Positions 23,876-34,435 are shown, counted from the first letter of the stretch. The stretch: 64,000 nucleotides of DNA from Frigididesulfovibrio sp031551885 (GCA_031551885.1 JAVBMX010000035.1:1-64000); one strand, 5' to 3'. Notes: a model not told the origin generated them from the sequence alone. Numbers and translations are program-made.

Positions 23876-24000
23876 AGAGCAATTTCGTGTTGAAATCGTC
23901 TGTGAAATCATCGTGCCGAAAGACTCGTAAACGAGCCCGCCAAGGGCGTCCGCTTGAGCATCCGCCGGAGCAAAGGGACGTCTTCAGAGTCCCTTTGCTT
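23876..24000 (-). repeat. Two-hairpin dispersed element, copy C (between rpsB and tsf)
   Basis: The most diverged full copy. Its 5' stem is AGCAAAGGGAC / GTCCCTTTGCT, entirely different bases from other copies yet still paired. The middle retains CTTGGCGGGCTCGTTT, and the 3' hairpin has GATTTC / GAAATT (23880-23896), ending 26 nt before the tsf ATG. Between this and the rpsB stop lies a GC-rich hairpin (24001-24036). Confidence 0.65.
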
Positions 24001-24045
24001 GCGCGCCCCGATTTTACAGGAAAACCGGGGCGCGGGGATGTTCGA

Positions 24046-24837
24046 TTACTCGGCCGCAACGGCGGCTTCAACCGGAGCGGCCGCGACAGGGGCGGCTTCG
24101 GCCTTGGCGGCCTTTTCCAGAGCGGCTTCGGGGTCTTTTTTGCCCGCATCCTTGCTCATGGCCGCGCCTTCCAGGCAGGCTTCGGCCATAAAGGCCACAA
24201 AGAGCTTGATGGCCCGGATGGCGTCATCGTTGCCGGGAATGATGTAGTCGATGAGGTCGGGGTCGCAGTTGGTGTCGGTCACGGCCACGATCGGAATGCC
24301 CAGCTTGCGGCATTCCTGCACGGCGATGGTTTCGCGGTGCGGGTCGATGATGAAGGCGAGCTGGGGCAGGCCGTCCATGTCTTTGATGCCGCCGAGCACG
24401 AGCGTGAGCTTGTCCAGTTCGCGCTGCAGGGTCAGGATTTCTTTCTTCTGGTAGCGGTTCACGCTGCCGTCGGCGAACATGGCCTCAAGCTTTTTCATCC
24501 GGTCGATGCTTTTTTGGATGGTGGCGAAGTTGGTCAGGGTGCCGCCCATCCAGCGGTTGGCCACATAGAACTGGCCGGCGCGAGTGGCTTCGGCCGCAAT
24601 GGCTTCCTGAGCCTGGCGTTTGGTGCCGATGAACACGACTCTGCCGCCGCGGGCCACCGTGTCGGCCACTTTGTCGTGGGCCGTACGGTACAGTTTGACG
24701 GTCTGCTGCAGGTCGATGATGTGAATGCCGTTGCGGGCGCCGAAAATGAACGGCTTCATTTTCGGGTTCCAGCGGCGGGTCTGGTGACCGAAGTGAACCC
24801 CGGTCTCCAGCATCTGCTTCATGCTGACGTAAGCCAT
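24046..24837 (-). CDS. rpsB: 30S ribosomal protein S2
   Basis: A 263-residue S2 with the family sequence throughout: MKQMLETGVHFGHQTRRWNP, YIFGARNGIHIIDLQQT-like segment, ANRWMGGTLTNFATI, IIDPHRETIAVQEC and VTDTNCDPDLIDYIIPGNDDAIR. It has an Ala/Glu/Lys-rich C-terminal tail of about 30 residues, as in other deltaproteobacteria. First gene of the translation cluster. Confidence 0.97.
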   Translation of the reverse strand: MAYVSMKQMLETGVHFGHQTRRWNPKMKPFIFGARNGIHIIDLQQTVKLYRTAHDKVADTVARGGRVVFIGTKRQAQEAIAAEATRAGQFYVANRWMGGTLTNFATIQKSIDRMKKLEAMFADGSVNRYQKKEILTLQRELDKLTLVLGGIKDMDGLPQLAFIIDPHRETIAVQECRKLGIPIVAVTDTNCDPDLIDYIIPGNDDAIRAIKLFVAFMAEACLEGAAMSKDAGKKDPEAALEKAAKAEAAPVAAAPVEAAVAAE

Positions 24838-25205
24838 GATGAAACTCCTCGGGTTGTGCTTCCGCCCCGGTCATGGTCCTTCCACCCGCGGACCGCCCGC
24901 GGGCACCCCGGACCGAATCCGAAGGGCGTGCTCGATAATGAGAAACGAAACTGGATATCCCAATCTTTGCAAAATGGCAAGCGTGCCGCCCGCCGTCCGG
25001 GCAATGCCGGTGGATCGACCGGGGCGGCGGGGCGGCGGAAGCGGCCTGAAACCTACAAGGAAGGCCGTCTTTTGCCGAGGAAGCGCATTGTCGCGGCTCG
25101 ACCAAAACGAAAAGGGGCGCCCGGCGACATCTCACGCCGAACCGCCTCCCCCGCCCATTGCCGGCGGGTGGTTCCTCCGGCATAACCAAGAAAAAAGGAT
25201 TTCCC
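24838..25205. other. Divergent intergenic region between rpsB and the Crp/Fnr gene
   Basis: A 368-bp gap that must hold the promoters of the rpsB cluster and the regulator. AT-rich stretches occur around 24935-24990. I see no convincing gene, repeat or perfect promoter. Several open frames here are extensions of neighbouring frames. Confidence 0.5.
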
Positions 25206-25892
25206 ATGTCCGACACCCACTCCGCCATCGCCCGCCTGCCGCTGTTCGCCGGCCTTACCGGAAAACAACTTGACGCGTTGGCCTCCGCCTGCGTGATCCG
25301 CCCCGCCGAGCGGGGGCGCATGTTCTTTTTGGAAGGCGAGGAAGCCCAGGGACTGTTCGTGTTGATCTCCGGCAAGGTGAAGATCTTCCGGGCCGGGCCG
25401 GACGGCCGCGAAGCCGTGCTGCATGTGTTCGGCCCCGGAGAACCTTTTGGCGAAGTGGCGGTTTTTGAGGGACGGAATTTCCCCGCCTCGGCCCAGTGTG
25501 TGGAGGCGGGCGAGGCCTTGTTCCTGACCCGGCGCGGCCTGGTGGACGCCATAGCGGCCGACCCCGGCCTGGCCCTGAGCCTGCTGGCCACCCTTTCGCG
25601 CCGATTGCGCGGTTTCGCGGCCAAGGTCGAGGCACTCACCCTCATGGAGACGCCCCAACGCTTGGCCGCCTATCTGCTGCATACCAGCGGGGACCACGAT
25701 GATGCGGACGAGTTGCGCCTGGATCTCGGCAAAGGGTTGTTGGCCGGGGTGCTCGGAACCGCCCGCGAAACACTGTCGCGAAGTTTGAGCCGCATGGTGG
25801 ATCAGGGAATCATCGAGATGAACGGCAGACAGGTCCGCCTGCTCGATAAAGAAGCCCTGCGCAGACTGGCCGAAGGCGCGGAGAATCTTTAG
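25206..25892 (+). CDS. Crp/Fnr family transcriptional regulator
   Basis: A 228-residue regulator with an N-terminal cyclic-nucleotide-binding-like beta roll (FLEGEEAQGLFVLISGKVKI, GEPFGEVAVFEG), a long dimerisation helix, and a C-terminal winged helix. The recognition helix (GTARETLSRSLSRMVDQG) resembles the ETLSR type of DNR/HcpR-like factors. Only two cysteines are present and no N-terminal cluster, so it is not an oxygen-sensing FNR. In sulfate reducers such proteins often handle nitrosative or redox stress, but the ligand is not shown by sequence. AAGGA precedes the ATG. Confidence 0.88.
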   Translation: MSDTHSAIARLPLFAGLTGKQLDALASACVIRPAERGRMFFLEGEEAQGLFVLISGKVKIFRAGPDGREAVLHVFGPGEPFGEVAVFEGRNFPASAQCVEAGEALFLTRRGLVDAIAADPGLALSLLATLSRRLRGFAAKVEALTLMETPQRLAAYLLHTSGDHDDADELRLDLGKGLLAGVLGTARETLSRSLSRMVDQGIIEMNGRQVRLLDKEALRRLAEGAENL

Positions 25893-25901
25893 GCATATAT
25901 C

Positions 25902-25985
25902 TGGGGCTCCGCCCCAGCCCCCGGCAGGGGATTCAATCCCCTTGTGGGGAGGTTTGGAGGGGAAGCACCCCTCCAAAAATAATTT
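25902..25985. repeat. Intergenic repeat between convergent genes
   Basis: GGGGCTCCGCCCC is followed by GGGGATTCAATCCCC, TGTGGGGAGGTTTGGAGGGG and ACCCCTCC hairpin parts. The module ATCCCCTTG(T/C)GGGGAGGTTTG recurs at about 52122-52144. Confidence 0.5.
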
Positions 25986-27176
25986 TTACACCGGCAATCC
26001 CAGCACCCGCAGGGGCTCCAGGGCGGCGGCTTCGGCCGGTATGCACCCGACGATTTCCGGGCAGCCGTTTCCGGGCACGCAGATCCCGCGCTTCCAGGGT
26101 CTGCCTTGGGGATCAAGCGCGGGCTGAATGGTCGGACGCTTCGGATCTCTGGGGTTGGACACCGCGACCACGGCTCTGGAGCCGTCGGCCAATTCCACCA
26201 CGCTGCCCACAGGATAAATGCCGAGCATGCGGATGAACGTGGCCACCACGCGCGGGTCGAATTCCTTGCCTCCCATCTGGTACATGATGCCCAGGGCCTT
26301 GTGCGGGTACATCGCGCCCTTGTAGACCCGCCGACTGGTCAACGCGTCGTAGACGTCGCATATGGCCGAGGCCCGGCCGATAAGCGAAATGGCCTCGCCC
26401 GACAACCGCTTGGGGTATCCGTTGCCGTTGAACTGCTCATGGTGCTCCAACGCGCCCCGCAAAACATCTTCCTTGATGCCGGGAACCTTGGCCAACTGCT
26501 CGTAGCCCAACTCGGGGTGTTTGCGCATGATTGAGAACTCCGCCTCGGTCAACTTGCGCGGAGCGTTCAAAATCGTCAGGGGCACCAAGGCCTTGCCGAG
26601 ATCATGGAAAAGCCCGGTCAACCCGGCGGTGAAAATATCCAGTTCCGAGCGACGGCTGAAGCGGGCGAACACCGTGGAGAGCACGGCCACGTTCATGCAA
26701 TGGGTATACGTATAGGTGTCGGAGCGATGCAGGCGCGAGAGGGAAATCAAGGCGTCGGCGTTGCGTTCCACGCTTTCCAGAACGCCCGTCATCAGCTCTT
26801 CCCCACCGGAAATATCGAACCGCCCCTTGCGCATGCCGTCCAAAAATTTACGGGCGTAAGCCACGCCCTGGTCGTGAACCTTCACGGCCTTGGGCAGCTC
26901 TTCTTCCAAAAGAACTTTGGGCGGCGGGGGCAGATCGTCCTCGGCGGGCGCGGCGGGCCGTTCGGCCGAGAGCCCGGACGTAAAAACCGACGCTTCGGAG
27001 CGGTCCAGATCGATGGCCACTTCATTATAGCCGTCGGCGATGATGCGTTCCACTTCCTCCTGGCTGCGCACCAGGTGCTCGGAATTATAGAGGTAGGGAC
27101 GCTTGGTCCAGTCCTCGTCGGTTTTGATCACCTGCATTCCAGGACGCAGTTCCGCAATCGGAATAATTTTCAGCAT
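25986..27176 (-). CDS. HD-GYP domain protein (probable cyclic-di-GMP phosphodiesterase)
   Basis: A 396-residue cytoplasmic protein. Residues 1-70 fit the DUF3391-type N-terminal domain (ELRPGMQVIKTDEDW). The HD-GYP domain spans about 125-330 with His159, His191-Asp192 (GLFHDLGK), His220, the HHEQFNGNGYP signature (245-255) and the later ICDVYDALTSRR. All metal and GYP residues are present, so it should hydrolyse cyclic-di-GMP. The upstream in-frame extension to 27671 covers promoter-like AT-rich DNA and is not coding. In a genome with LapA-like adhesins this enzyme could feed into biofilm control, though no direct link is encoded here. Confidence 0.9.
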   Translation of the reverse strand: MLKIIPIAELRPGMQVIKTDEDWTKRPYLYNSEHLVRSQEEVERIIADGYNEVAIDLDRSEASVFTSGLSAERPAAPAEDDLPPPPKVLLEEELPKAVKVHDQGVAYARKFLDGMRKGRFDISGGEELMTGVLESVERNADALISLSRLHRSDTYTYTHCMNVAVLSTVFARFSRRSELDIFTAGLTGLFHDLGKALVPLTILNAPRKLTEAEFSIMRKHPELGYEQLAKVPGIKEDVLRGALEHHEQFNGNGYPKRLSGEAISLIGRASAICDVYDALTSRRVYKGAMYPHKALGIMYQMGGKEFDPRVVATFIRMLGIYPVGSVVELADGSRAVVAVSNPRDPKRPTIQPALDPQGRPWKRGICVPGNGCPEIVGCIPAEAAALEPLRVLGLPV

Positions 27177-27467
27177 TGAGGACGCCCTCGCGCGCAAATA
27201 TGAAACGCCGCCCGGCGAGTATCCGGGCGACTCTTCTTGGCGTCTATATATAACATCTTTATGAGTAGAACAAGTGTCCCCCAAAAATAGTTTATCCCAT
27301 ATGAAAAAGAAATTTCCTCCGCCGCGCGGGACCTTTTTACGGCTTAGCCCCGGAATAAAAAAAATCGAACCGCCTCTGTTCGGCCGGACAACATCGTTCC
27401 TCTTGGGAATTGCCGGACCGGAAGATGTATGCAATAATGCGGCCACATCCACACCCGGGAGGGTTAC

Positions 27468-28031
27468 ATGCGCACCATATTCACGGAAATCCCGAACCTG
27501 CTGCTGCTGGAACCCAACTGCAACCGGGACCGGCGCGGCTTTTTCATGGAAACATGGCGGGAGGAATGGCGCGCTGAACTGGGCTTGGAGCACCACTTCA
27601 TTCAAGATAATCACGCGCGCTCGGAAGACCCGGGCGTTTTGCGCGGCCTGCACTTCCAGCGCCCTCCCCACGCCCAGGGCAAATTGGTCTGGGTGGTGCG
27701 CGGGTCGGTATTTGATGTGGCCGTCGACCTGCGGGTGGGTTCACCGACCTACGGCACGTTTTTCGGCCGGATGCTGAGCGCGGAAAACGCCCTGCGCATG
27801 TATGTTCCCCGCGGCTTCGCCCACGGCTACATCACCTTGGAGCCGGGCACGGAGTTCTGCTACAAGGTGGATGCCTATTACAACCCGGAAGCCGAAAGCG
27901 GCTTGTGCTGGAACGACCCGGACCTGAACATCCCCTGGCCGGACATCTCGCCCCTCCTCTCGGAAAAAGACACCCGGCTCCCCTTGCTGCGGGAGCTGGA
28001 AAGCCCGTTCACCTGGAACGGAAAACAATAA
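27468..28031 (+). CDS. rfbC: dTDP-4-dehydrorhamnose 3,5-epimerase
   Basis: A 187-residue cupin-fold RmlC/RfbC, third enzyme of dTDP-L-rhamnose synthesis. Hallmarks: DRRGFFMETW, FIQDNHARSEDPGVLRGLHFQ (catalytic His in LRGLHFQ), GSVFDVAVDLRVGSPTYG, and PRGFAHGYITLEPGTEFCYK with catalytic Tyr. ATG follows GGGAGG. The usual partners rfbA, rfbB and rfbD are not in the window, so this is a lone copy. Confidence 0.94.
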   Translation: MRTIFTEIPNLLLLEPNCNRDRRGFFMETWREEWRAELGLEHHFIQDNHARSEDPGVLRGLHFQRPPHAQGKLVWVVRGSVFDVAVDLRVGSPTYGTFFGRMLSAENALRMYVPRGFAHGYITLEPGTEFCYKVDAYYNPEAESGLCWNDPDLNIPWPDISPLLSEKDTRLPLLRELESPFTWNGKQ

Positions 28032-28229
28032 GCGCCTCCGGCGCAGCATCGGCCGGGAAGCCAAAGAAAAGACCCGGCTCCCTAACCGGCGGAGCGAAGC
28101 GCCCCTCTACACGCCCCAGGCGGACGGGCGATGGGCGGCATGCTGTGGCGTCGAAGAACCAACCCATACCGAAATCCCGGCGTCCGCCCGGCTGCGGGAA
28201 CGAGCTTCCCGGCCGGGCGGACGCTTCGA

Positions 28230-28601
28230 TTATTCGGCGACCACCTGCTCCACGTCGACCGAGACGCTGAACAGGTCTTTGTCCACTTCGCCGTGCAGGA
28301 CCACGACGTCGGTCGGCGTGACCTTCCGTCCGTTCCACTTGTCGTGGTCGATCTCGACCTGAACGGTTCCCGTGGCGTCGCGGAAGAGGTAGTCGTCCCC
28401 TCCCAGATGCTGCACGATGTTGCCGCGCAGGGTGACATTCGCGTCGTCCCGCATTTCTTTGACCTGAGCCGCGCCGATGACCGCCGGGCCGGGCCCGACA
28501 AATCCGCCGGCGGCTCCGGAGGAGGCGATCGCCGTTCCGGCCGGGCCCATCGTCAACAAAGCAAGCAGCGCGCAGCATGCCTTCGTGTTTGTCATTTTCA
28601 T
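28230..28601 (-). CDS. YgiW/YdeI family OB-fold stress protein, exported
   Basis: A 123-residue protein with a signal peptide (MKMTNTKACCALLALLTMG...AIAS) and an OB-fold body of the bacterial BOF type: VTLRGNIVQHLGGDDYLFRDATG, VQVEIDHDKWNGRKVTPTD, VVLHGEVDK. YgiW-like proteins are periplasmic and linked to stress tolerance in E. coli. The binding partner is unknown. Expressed divergently from qrcABCD. Confidence 0.85.
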   Translation of the reverse strand: MKMTNTKACCALLALLTMGPAGTAIASSGAAGGFVGPGPAVIGAAQVKEMRDDANVTLRGNIVQHLGGDDYLFRDATGTVQVEIDHDKWNGRKVTPTDVVVLHGEVDKDLFSVSVDVEQVVAE

Positions 28602-28822
28602 GTCGTCTCCTTCATTGAGTAACAGTGTGGCAACGTCATTTTGACTCTACACGCTTTTCCGATAAAAAAAATCTTGTTATAATATCTCTCAATTCGCCAA
28701 ACCGTACACATCGCCTTTGCCTTTTCGACAGCCGCCTCGGGTAGGCCGACGCATCGGGGCTTCTCCATGCGTCGCGAGCCCCGCAAAGCGCTCCGGAAGC
28801 CGCTATTGTGAAACATTACGCC

Positions 28823-28852
28823 TTGACAGAACGGAAAAACGTCCTGTACTAG
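28823..28852 (+). promoter_or_regulatory. Sigma-70-like promoter for qrcABCD
   Basis: A perfect TTGACA at 28823-28828 and TACTAG at 28847-28852 with an 18-bp spacer lie about 120 bp upstream of the first Qrc gene. The rest of the 28602-28970 gap also has a TATAAT at 28678-28683 without a matching -35 box. Confidence 0.5.
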
Positions 28853-28970
28853 AGGGTACGCGCCTTACGCGAAGAGCGTCCCTACAGACCGCCGCCGACC
28901 TGTCGGCGGAAGGGGCGGCACGTTGCGCGGGTTCTCGTTTTTCACCGTCCAACAACTGAGAGGCCGAGGT

Positions 28971-29687
28971 ATGGAGGAAAACAAACACTGCGCGGGCGGT
29001 TCGACCGACCGTCCCAAATGTAGCTGCGCCGCCGCCCCGTTTTTGGCGGGCCTGATCGTGGCGCTCGCCTTCGGCTGGTGGGTATTCCCCGGCCAAGTAT
29101 TCAGCGAAAAGCCCCAACCCTTCTTTTTCAGCCACAAGGCCCACGTCGACGCCGGCAAGTCCTGCGCCGACTGTCACGCGTTCCGCGAGGACGGCTCGTT
29201 CGCCGGTTTCCCCAGCCTGGAAAGCTGTATGGAATGTCATGCCGACCCGGGCACCTTCATGACCGCCGAACCGGGGCAGGATTCCACGCCCGAAGAACGC
29301 GCCGCCTACGAAGCCGAAAAAACCTTCCTGACGGAATACGTGGCCACCGGCCGGGAAATCCCCTGGAAATCCCATCAGAAGCAGCCCGACAACGTCTTCT
29401 TCAGCCATGCCGCGCACTTCCAGAAGTGCTTTACCTGCCATTCCGGCATGGACGGCAAGCTGATGTACTCCGAAGAAGACCCGCAAAATCTGTGCATGAA
29501 CTGTCACCCCTCCGTGGAGGAGCTGGACAAGGGCCTTCCCTACATGGAAAACGCGCTGACCAAATATTCCAAGCGCACCATGAAGATGTGGGAATGCGAA
29601 AAGTGCCACGCCAATCCCGAGCATTTCTACGATGACGGGAATGGCCCCACGGCCGCCAACAACGCCTGCTATACCTGCCACAAGTAA
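28971..29687 (+). CDS. qrcA: Menaquinone reductase, multihaem cytochrome c subunit QrcA
   Basis: A 238-residue cytochrome with one N-terminal membrane anchor (FLAGLIVALAFGWWVFPG) and six CxxCH haem sites: CADCH, CMECH, CFTCH, CMNCH, CEKCH and CYTCH. This matches QrcA of Desulfovibrio, which takes electrons from the periplasmic type I cytochrome c3 and passes them to menaquinone. GAGGT precedes the ATG at 28971. First gene of the four-gene qrc operon, with only 12 nt to qrcB. Confidence 0.93.
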   Translation: MEENKHCAGGSTDRPKCSCAAAPFLAGLIVALAFGWWVFPGQVFSEKPQPFFFSHKAHVDAGKSCADCHAFREDGSFAGFPSLESCMECHADPGTFMTAEPGQDSTPEERAAYEAEKTFLTEYVATGREIPWKSHQKQPDNVFFSHAAHFQKCFTCHSGMDGKLMYSEEDPQNLCMNCHPSVEELDKGLPYMENALTKYSKRTMKMWECEKCHANPEHFYDDGNGPTAANNACYTCHK

Positions 29688-29699
29688 AGGGGTGCGACC

Positions 29700-31766
29700 A
29701 TGGCATTCGACAGAAGATCGTTCTTGAAATTCGGAGCCGGCGCCACGGCCGGCATTCTGGCCACCCCGCTGGTCTGGAAGGCCCTTGACGACGTCAGTAT
29801 CTGGTCCCAGAACTGGCCCTGGATCCCGGCCAACGAAAAGGGTGAAAACTCTTACGCCGTAACCATCAGCAAAACCTGCCCCTCGGCCGTTCCCATGGTG
29901 GTGCGCCTGGTGGGCGGCCGCCCGGTGCGCATTCTCCCCCTGCCCGAGCATCCGTTGGGCGGCGGGGTGACCGCTCTGGCCGAAGCGGAAGTGCAAATGC
30001 TGCACAGCCCGGCCCGGGTGAAAAAGCCCCTGCTGCGCAGCGATGACGGCGCGTATGTCGAAGTCGACTGGGGCATCGTGCATGAGCGCCTGAAAAACGC
30101 CCTGCTCAAAGCCGGCAAAGACGTCGCCTACCTCTCGGGCGACGAAAACGGCACCGTCAACGAGGTCATGAGCGCCCTGGCCGGCAAGGCCGGTTCCGAG
30201 GCCGTGTACCTGATGCCCTCCGAAGGCCGCAACGCCGCCTTGGCCGCCTCGCTCATGGGCCTTGAGGCCCAGCTTGGCTACGACCTGGAAAACAGCGACT
30301 TCATTCTGGCCGTCGGCGCGAACATTCTGGAATCCTGGGGAACGGTGGCGCGCAACCGCCGCATCTTTGCCGAAAAGCATCCCCACCCCGGCGCGCAGGA
30401 AACCGCCGACGCGACGCTGGCGTACGCCGGCCCCCTCCAGAACAGCACCGCCGGCGTGGCCTCGCTGTGGGTGCCCATCGCCCCGGGCACGGAAACGGCC
30501 CTGCTGCTCTGCATCGCCAACCATCTTATCGCCAAGGGCGGACGGGCCACGGCCGACAACTTCGACGCCTTCGCGACCCTGGCCAAGACCTATACGCCCG
30601 AAGCCACGGCGAAAATCTGCGGCACGCCCCCCGCGCGCCTGGCCAAGCTGCTGGAAGCCCTCTCCGGGGCCAAGGCGCCTCTGGTCATCGCGGGCGGCGA
30701 CTGCGCGGGCGGCGCGGGCGCGGCCCCGGTCATGGCCGCCTTTACCGTGAACGCGCTGCTGGGCAACATCAACAAGCCCGGCGGCGTCAAGCTGCTGCCC
30801 TTCGTTCCCACGGCCGTCTCCGGGGCCAAGTCCCGCGCGGCGCTGTATAAGAACGACCCCCTGGAACTGTTCTCGGGCAAAAAACGCCCGGCCATGCTGG
30901 TCATCCACGAAGCCAACCCGGCCTACGCCCTGCCCGACGGGGAAAAGGTCCGCAAAGCCTTGAAGGACATTCCCTTCAAGGTGTCGTTCTCGACCTTTTT
31001 TGATGAAACCGCCGCCCTCTGCGATCTGGTCATTCCCATCGGCATGGGCCTGGAACGCATCGACGACGTGGTCAGTCCCTACGGTTGCGGCAAGAACATC
31101 TATGCCGTGGGCGCCCCCGTCATCGATCCCGTCGTGGACGTGCGCAACACCGGCGACGCCCTGCTGCTCCTGGCCAAGGAGCTGGGCTGGAACCTCGGGT
31201 TCGAGAAGTACTCCGACCTGCTCCAGGCCAAAGCCGACGCCGCGGGCGCGAACTTCGAGCTGCTGGTCCAGGGCCAGCCGGCCGAAAACGACGCCACGGC
31301 CTACTTCGGGCTCTTTACCCTGAACATGCCGGTTCTGGAAAAAGCCGCCAAATACGTTCCCAACCCGGCCAAGCCGGCCCTGGCGCTCTACAGCAAATTG
31401 AGCCTGGGCACGGCCAAGACCGGCATTCCCCCCTTCAACACCAAGACCATCCGGGCCGCCGAACTCACCGGTCCCGACATGTACGTGATGGTGAACGGAG
31501 CCACGGCTTCCGCCCTGGGCGGCCTGAAACAAGACGACCGGGTGTTGCTGAAGGCGAACAATCGTTCCATTTTGGCCCGTCTGCGCGTCTTTGAAGGCGT
31601 TGCCCCCGGGTCGGTGGGCGTGTGCCTGGGTTATGGGCACACCGCCTTGGACGCCTTCAGCCAAAACAAGGGCGCCAATGTCTTGGAGCTTCTGAGCGCC
31701 GAGGCCGAACCGGAAACAGGGCTTACCGTCTGGTCCCGGACGGGTGTTGAAGTCGTCAAAGCCTGA
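29700..31766 (+). CDS. qrcB: Menaquinone reductase, molybdopterin-oxidoreductase-like subunit QrcB
   Basis: A 688-residue periplasmic subunit with a twin-arginine signal (RRSFLKFGAGATAG). The body has the molybdopterin oxidoreductase fold but lacks the N-terminal cysteine motif for a [4Fe-4S] cluster, as is known for QrcB, which binds no molybdenum cofactor. Segments such as DVAYLSGDENGTVNEV and GNINKPGGVKLLP correspond to the family core. It is a structural part of the complex that couples hydrogen and formate oxidation to menaquinone reduction. Confidence 0.93.
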   Translation: MAFDRRSFLKFGAGATAGILATPLVWKALDDVSIWSQNWPWIPANEKGENSYAVTISKTCPSAVPMVVRLVGGRPVRILPLPEHPLGGGVTALAEAEVQMLHSPARVKKPLLRSDDGAYVEVDWGIVHERLKNALLKAGKDVAYLSGDENGTVNEVMSALAGKAGSEAVYLMPSEGRNAALAASLMGLEAQLGYDLENSDFILAVGANILESWGTVARNRRIFAEKHPHPGAQETADATLAYAGPLQNSTAGVASLWVPIAPGTETALLLCIANHLIAKGGRATADNFDAFATLAKTYTPEATAKICGTPPARLAKLLEALSGAKAPLVIAGGDCAGGAGAAPVMAAFTVNALLGNINKPGGVKLLPFVPTAVSGAKSRAALYKNDPLELFSGKKRPAMLVIHEANPAYALPDGEKVRKALKDIPFKVSFSTFFDETAALCDLVIPIGMGLERIDDVVSPYGCGKNIYAVGAPVIDPVVDVRNTGDALLLLAKELGWNLGFEKYSDLLQAKADAAGANFELLVQGQPAENDATAYFGLFTLNMPVLEKAAKYVPNPAKPALALYSKLSLGTAKTGIPPFNTKTIRAAELTGPDMYVMVNGATASALGGLKQDDRVLLKANNRSILARLRVFEGVAPGSVGVCLGYGHTALDAFSQNKGANVLELLSAEAEPETGLTVWSRTGVEVVKA

Positions 31767-31777
31767 GGGGAAACGCC

Positions 31778-32626
<849 letters not shown>

Positions 32627-32638
32627 GGGGTAGGAAAC

Positions 32639-33913
32639 ATGGAAAAGAACTACAATCTTCCCATTGACGCCGCCCTCTTCCCCGACGGCTGCACCCGCTG
32701 TTCCTTTACCCGGTTCGCCATCTGGATGGGCCTGGTTTCGGCGGTGCTGGCCTGGGGCCTGTACGCGGCTTACAAGGTGCTGAGCACCGGCCTGGGCACC
32801 ACCGGCCTGGACGACTACTTCGGATTCGGCCTGTGGATCACCTTCGACCTCGCGGTCATCGCCCTCGGGGCCGGGGCCTTCTTCACGGGCCTGCTGCGCT
32901 ATATCCTGAACATCGATCCGCTCAAAAACATCATCAACCTGACGGTCATCGTGGGTTTCATCTGTTACTCCGGGGCCATGCTCATCCTGGTGTTGGACAT
33001 CGGCCAGCCGTTGCGGGCCTGGTTCGGCTACTGGCACGCCAACGTCCACTCGATGCTCACGGAAGTTATCTTCTGCATCACCTGCTACTGCATCGTGCTG
33101 ATTATCGAATACGTGCCGCTTATGCTGGAGCAGAAGCAGCTCAACCGTATTCCCATCCTGCACCACATCGCCCACAACCTGCACGTGATGATGCCGCTCT
33201 TCGCGGGCATCGGGGCCTTCCTGTCCACCTTCCACCAAGGATCGCTGGGCGGCATGTACGGCGTGCTTTTCGCCCGCCCGTACGCCTTCCGCGAAGGCTT
33301 CTTCATCTGGCCCTGGAGCTTCTTCCTGTTCATCCTTTCCGCCGTGGCCTCCGGCCCGGTGTTCACCGTGCTGATCTGCACGATTATGGAAAAGATGACC
33401 GGCAAAAAGCTGGTCAAATGGGAAATCAAATCCCTCATGGGCAAAATCGCCGGCGTCATGCTCCTGGTGTACCTGATCTTCAAGTATGCGGACACGGCCG
33501 CCTGGATCATGGACCTCGCCCCGCGCGAAGGCCTGACCTTTGAGCAGTTCTTCCACGGCACCATTTACGGCCAGTGGCTCTTCTATGCCGAACTGGTCGT
33601 CTGCGGCGCCCTGCCCTGCGTCATCCTGCTCGTGCCGGCCCTGCGCAACACCCCGGCCCTGTTCTACTTCGCCGCCCTTCTGGATTGCGCGGGCGTGACC
33701 ATCAACCGTTACGTGCTCACGGTTCAGACCCTGGCCTTCCCCTCCATGCCCTTTGACTCGTGGCAAACATATGCCCCGAACTGGGTCGAGTGGGCCGCCA
33801 GCGCTCTGGTCCTGGCCTATGGCGCCATGCTCCTGAGCCTTTCCTACCGCTACCTGCCGATCTTCCCGCAAGAGCCGGCCCTCAACGGCGGCAAGGTTTC
33901 GGCACATCATTAG
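32639..33913 (+). CDS. qrcD: Menaquinone reductase, NrfD-like membrane subunit QrcD
   Basis: A 424-residue NrfD/PsrC-type membrane protein with about ten hydrophobic helices that would hold the menaquinone site. Typical pieces are GFGLWITFDLAVIALGAGAFF, GFICYSGAMLILVLDIGQPL and NRYVLTVQTLAFP. It completes the qrcABCD order seen in Desulfovibrio vulgaris and is followed by a strong terminator. Confidence 0.93.
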   Translation: MEKNYNLPIDAALFPDGCTRCSFTRFAIWMGLVSAVLAWGLYAAYKVLSTGLGTTGLDDYFGFGLWITFDLAVIALGAGAFFTGLLRYILNIDPLKNIINLTVIVGFICYSGAMLILVLDIGQPLRAWFGYWHANVHSMLTEVIFCITCYCIVLIIEYVPLMLEQKQLNRIPILHHIAHNLHVMMPLFAGIGAFLSTFHQGSLGGMYGVLFARPYAFREGFFIWPWSFFLFILSAVASGPVFTVLICTIMEKMTGKKLVKWEIKSLMGKIAGVMLLVYLIFKYADTAAWIMDLAPREGLTFEQFFHGTIYGQWLFYAELVVCGALPCVILLVPALRNTPALFYFAALLDCAGVTINRYVLTVQTLAFPSMPFDSWQTYAPNWVEWAASALVLAYGAMLLSLSYRYLPIFPQEPALNGGKVSAHH

Positions 33914-33937
33914 GCGTAAAAAGCAAGAGAGAGATTC

Positions 33938-33984
33938 GGGAGAGGGAACCCCAAGGGCTTCAAGCCCTTGGGGTTCCCTCTCCC
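33938..33984 (+). terminator. Terminator of the qrc operon
   Basis: A near-perfect 23-bp stem starting GGGAGAGGGAACCCC, 25 bp after the qrcD stop. The downstream tail is pyrimidine-rich rather than a pure T-run. Confidence 0.8.
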
Positions 33985-34435
33985 TCCCCTTCTGATCCCC
34001 GACTGCGGGGATTTTTTGTTTTCCCCAGCACCGACCCGCCGCTGAAAAAGGCCGCGAGTGTTCCCTCGTGCAATCGCTCCAGGCGGAAGACAGACTCCGC
34101 GCATATCCACGACAACGAGAACCGCCACGGCTTTCCGCCGTTTCAGAGCCGGAGATCGCATCTATTTACGACTTTGTGAGAAAAGGAAAGTAGCGCAAAG
34201 GGAACGGCGCCTTTTCATGACGCATGACACACGTCGACGCCGGCGCTGTGTGGTGAAAATTTCGAACGTAATTCCTAAGATAGATTGAATTATAATGGCG
34301 GATGGAAGGAAAACGGGCCTAAGCTCAAACAGGTAAAACCAAGGAAACACGCGGCTGGAGCGGCCGGATGCGGGGCACTCGCGAACAGTCGGAAAGGCAT
34401 CTGCCGCAAAAGCGCGTGTACGACGCGGGCGCGTC
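33985..34435. other. Intergenic region without supported gene
   Basis: About 450 bp downstream of qrcD. Short frames occur but lack ribosome sites and recognisable protein. A TATAAT at 34291-34296 has no good -35 box. Confidence 0.5.

Noticed and set aside
23065..25185. A 706-residue plus-strand frame over tsf and rpsB
   Set aside because: Tsf and S2 are unmistakable on the minus strand; this frame crosses both genes, a terminator and a repeat element.
28598..28816. A 72-residue minus-strand frame upstream of the YgiW-like gene
   Set aside because: No ribosome site or family; it lies over the promoter region shared with the qrc operon.
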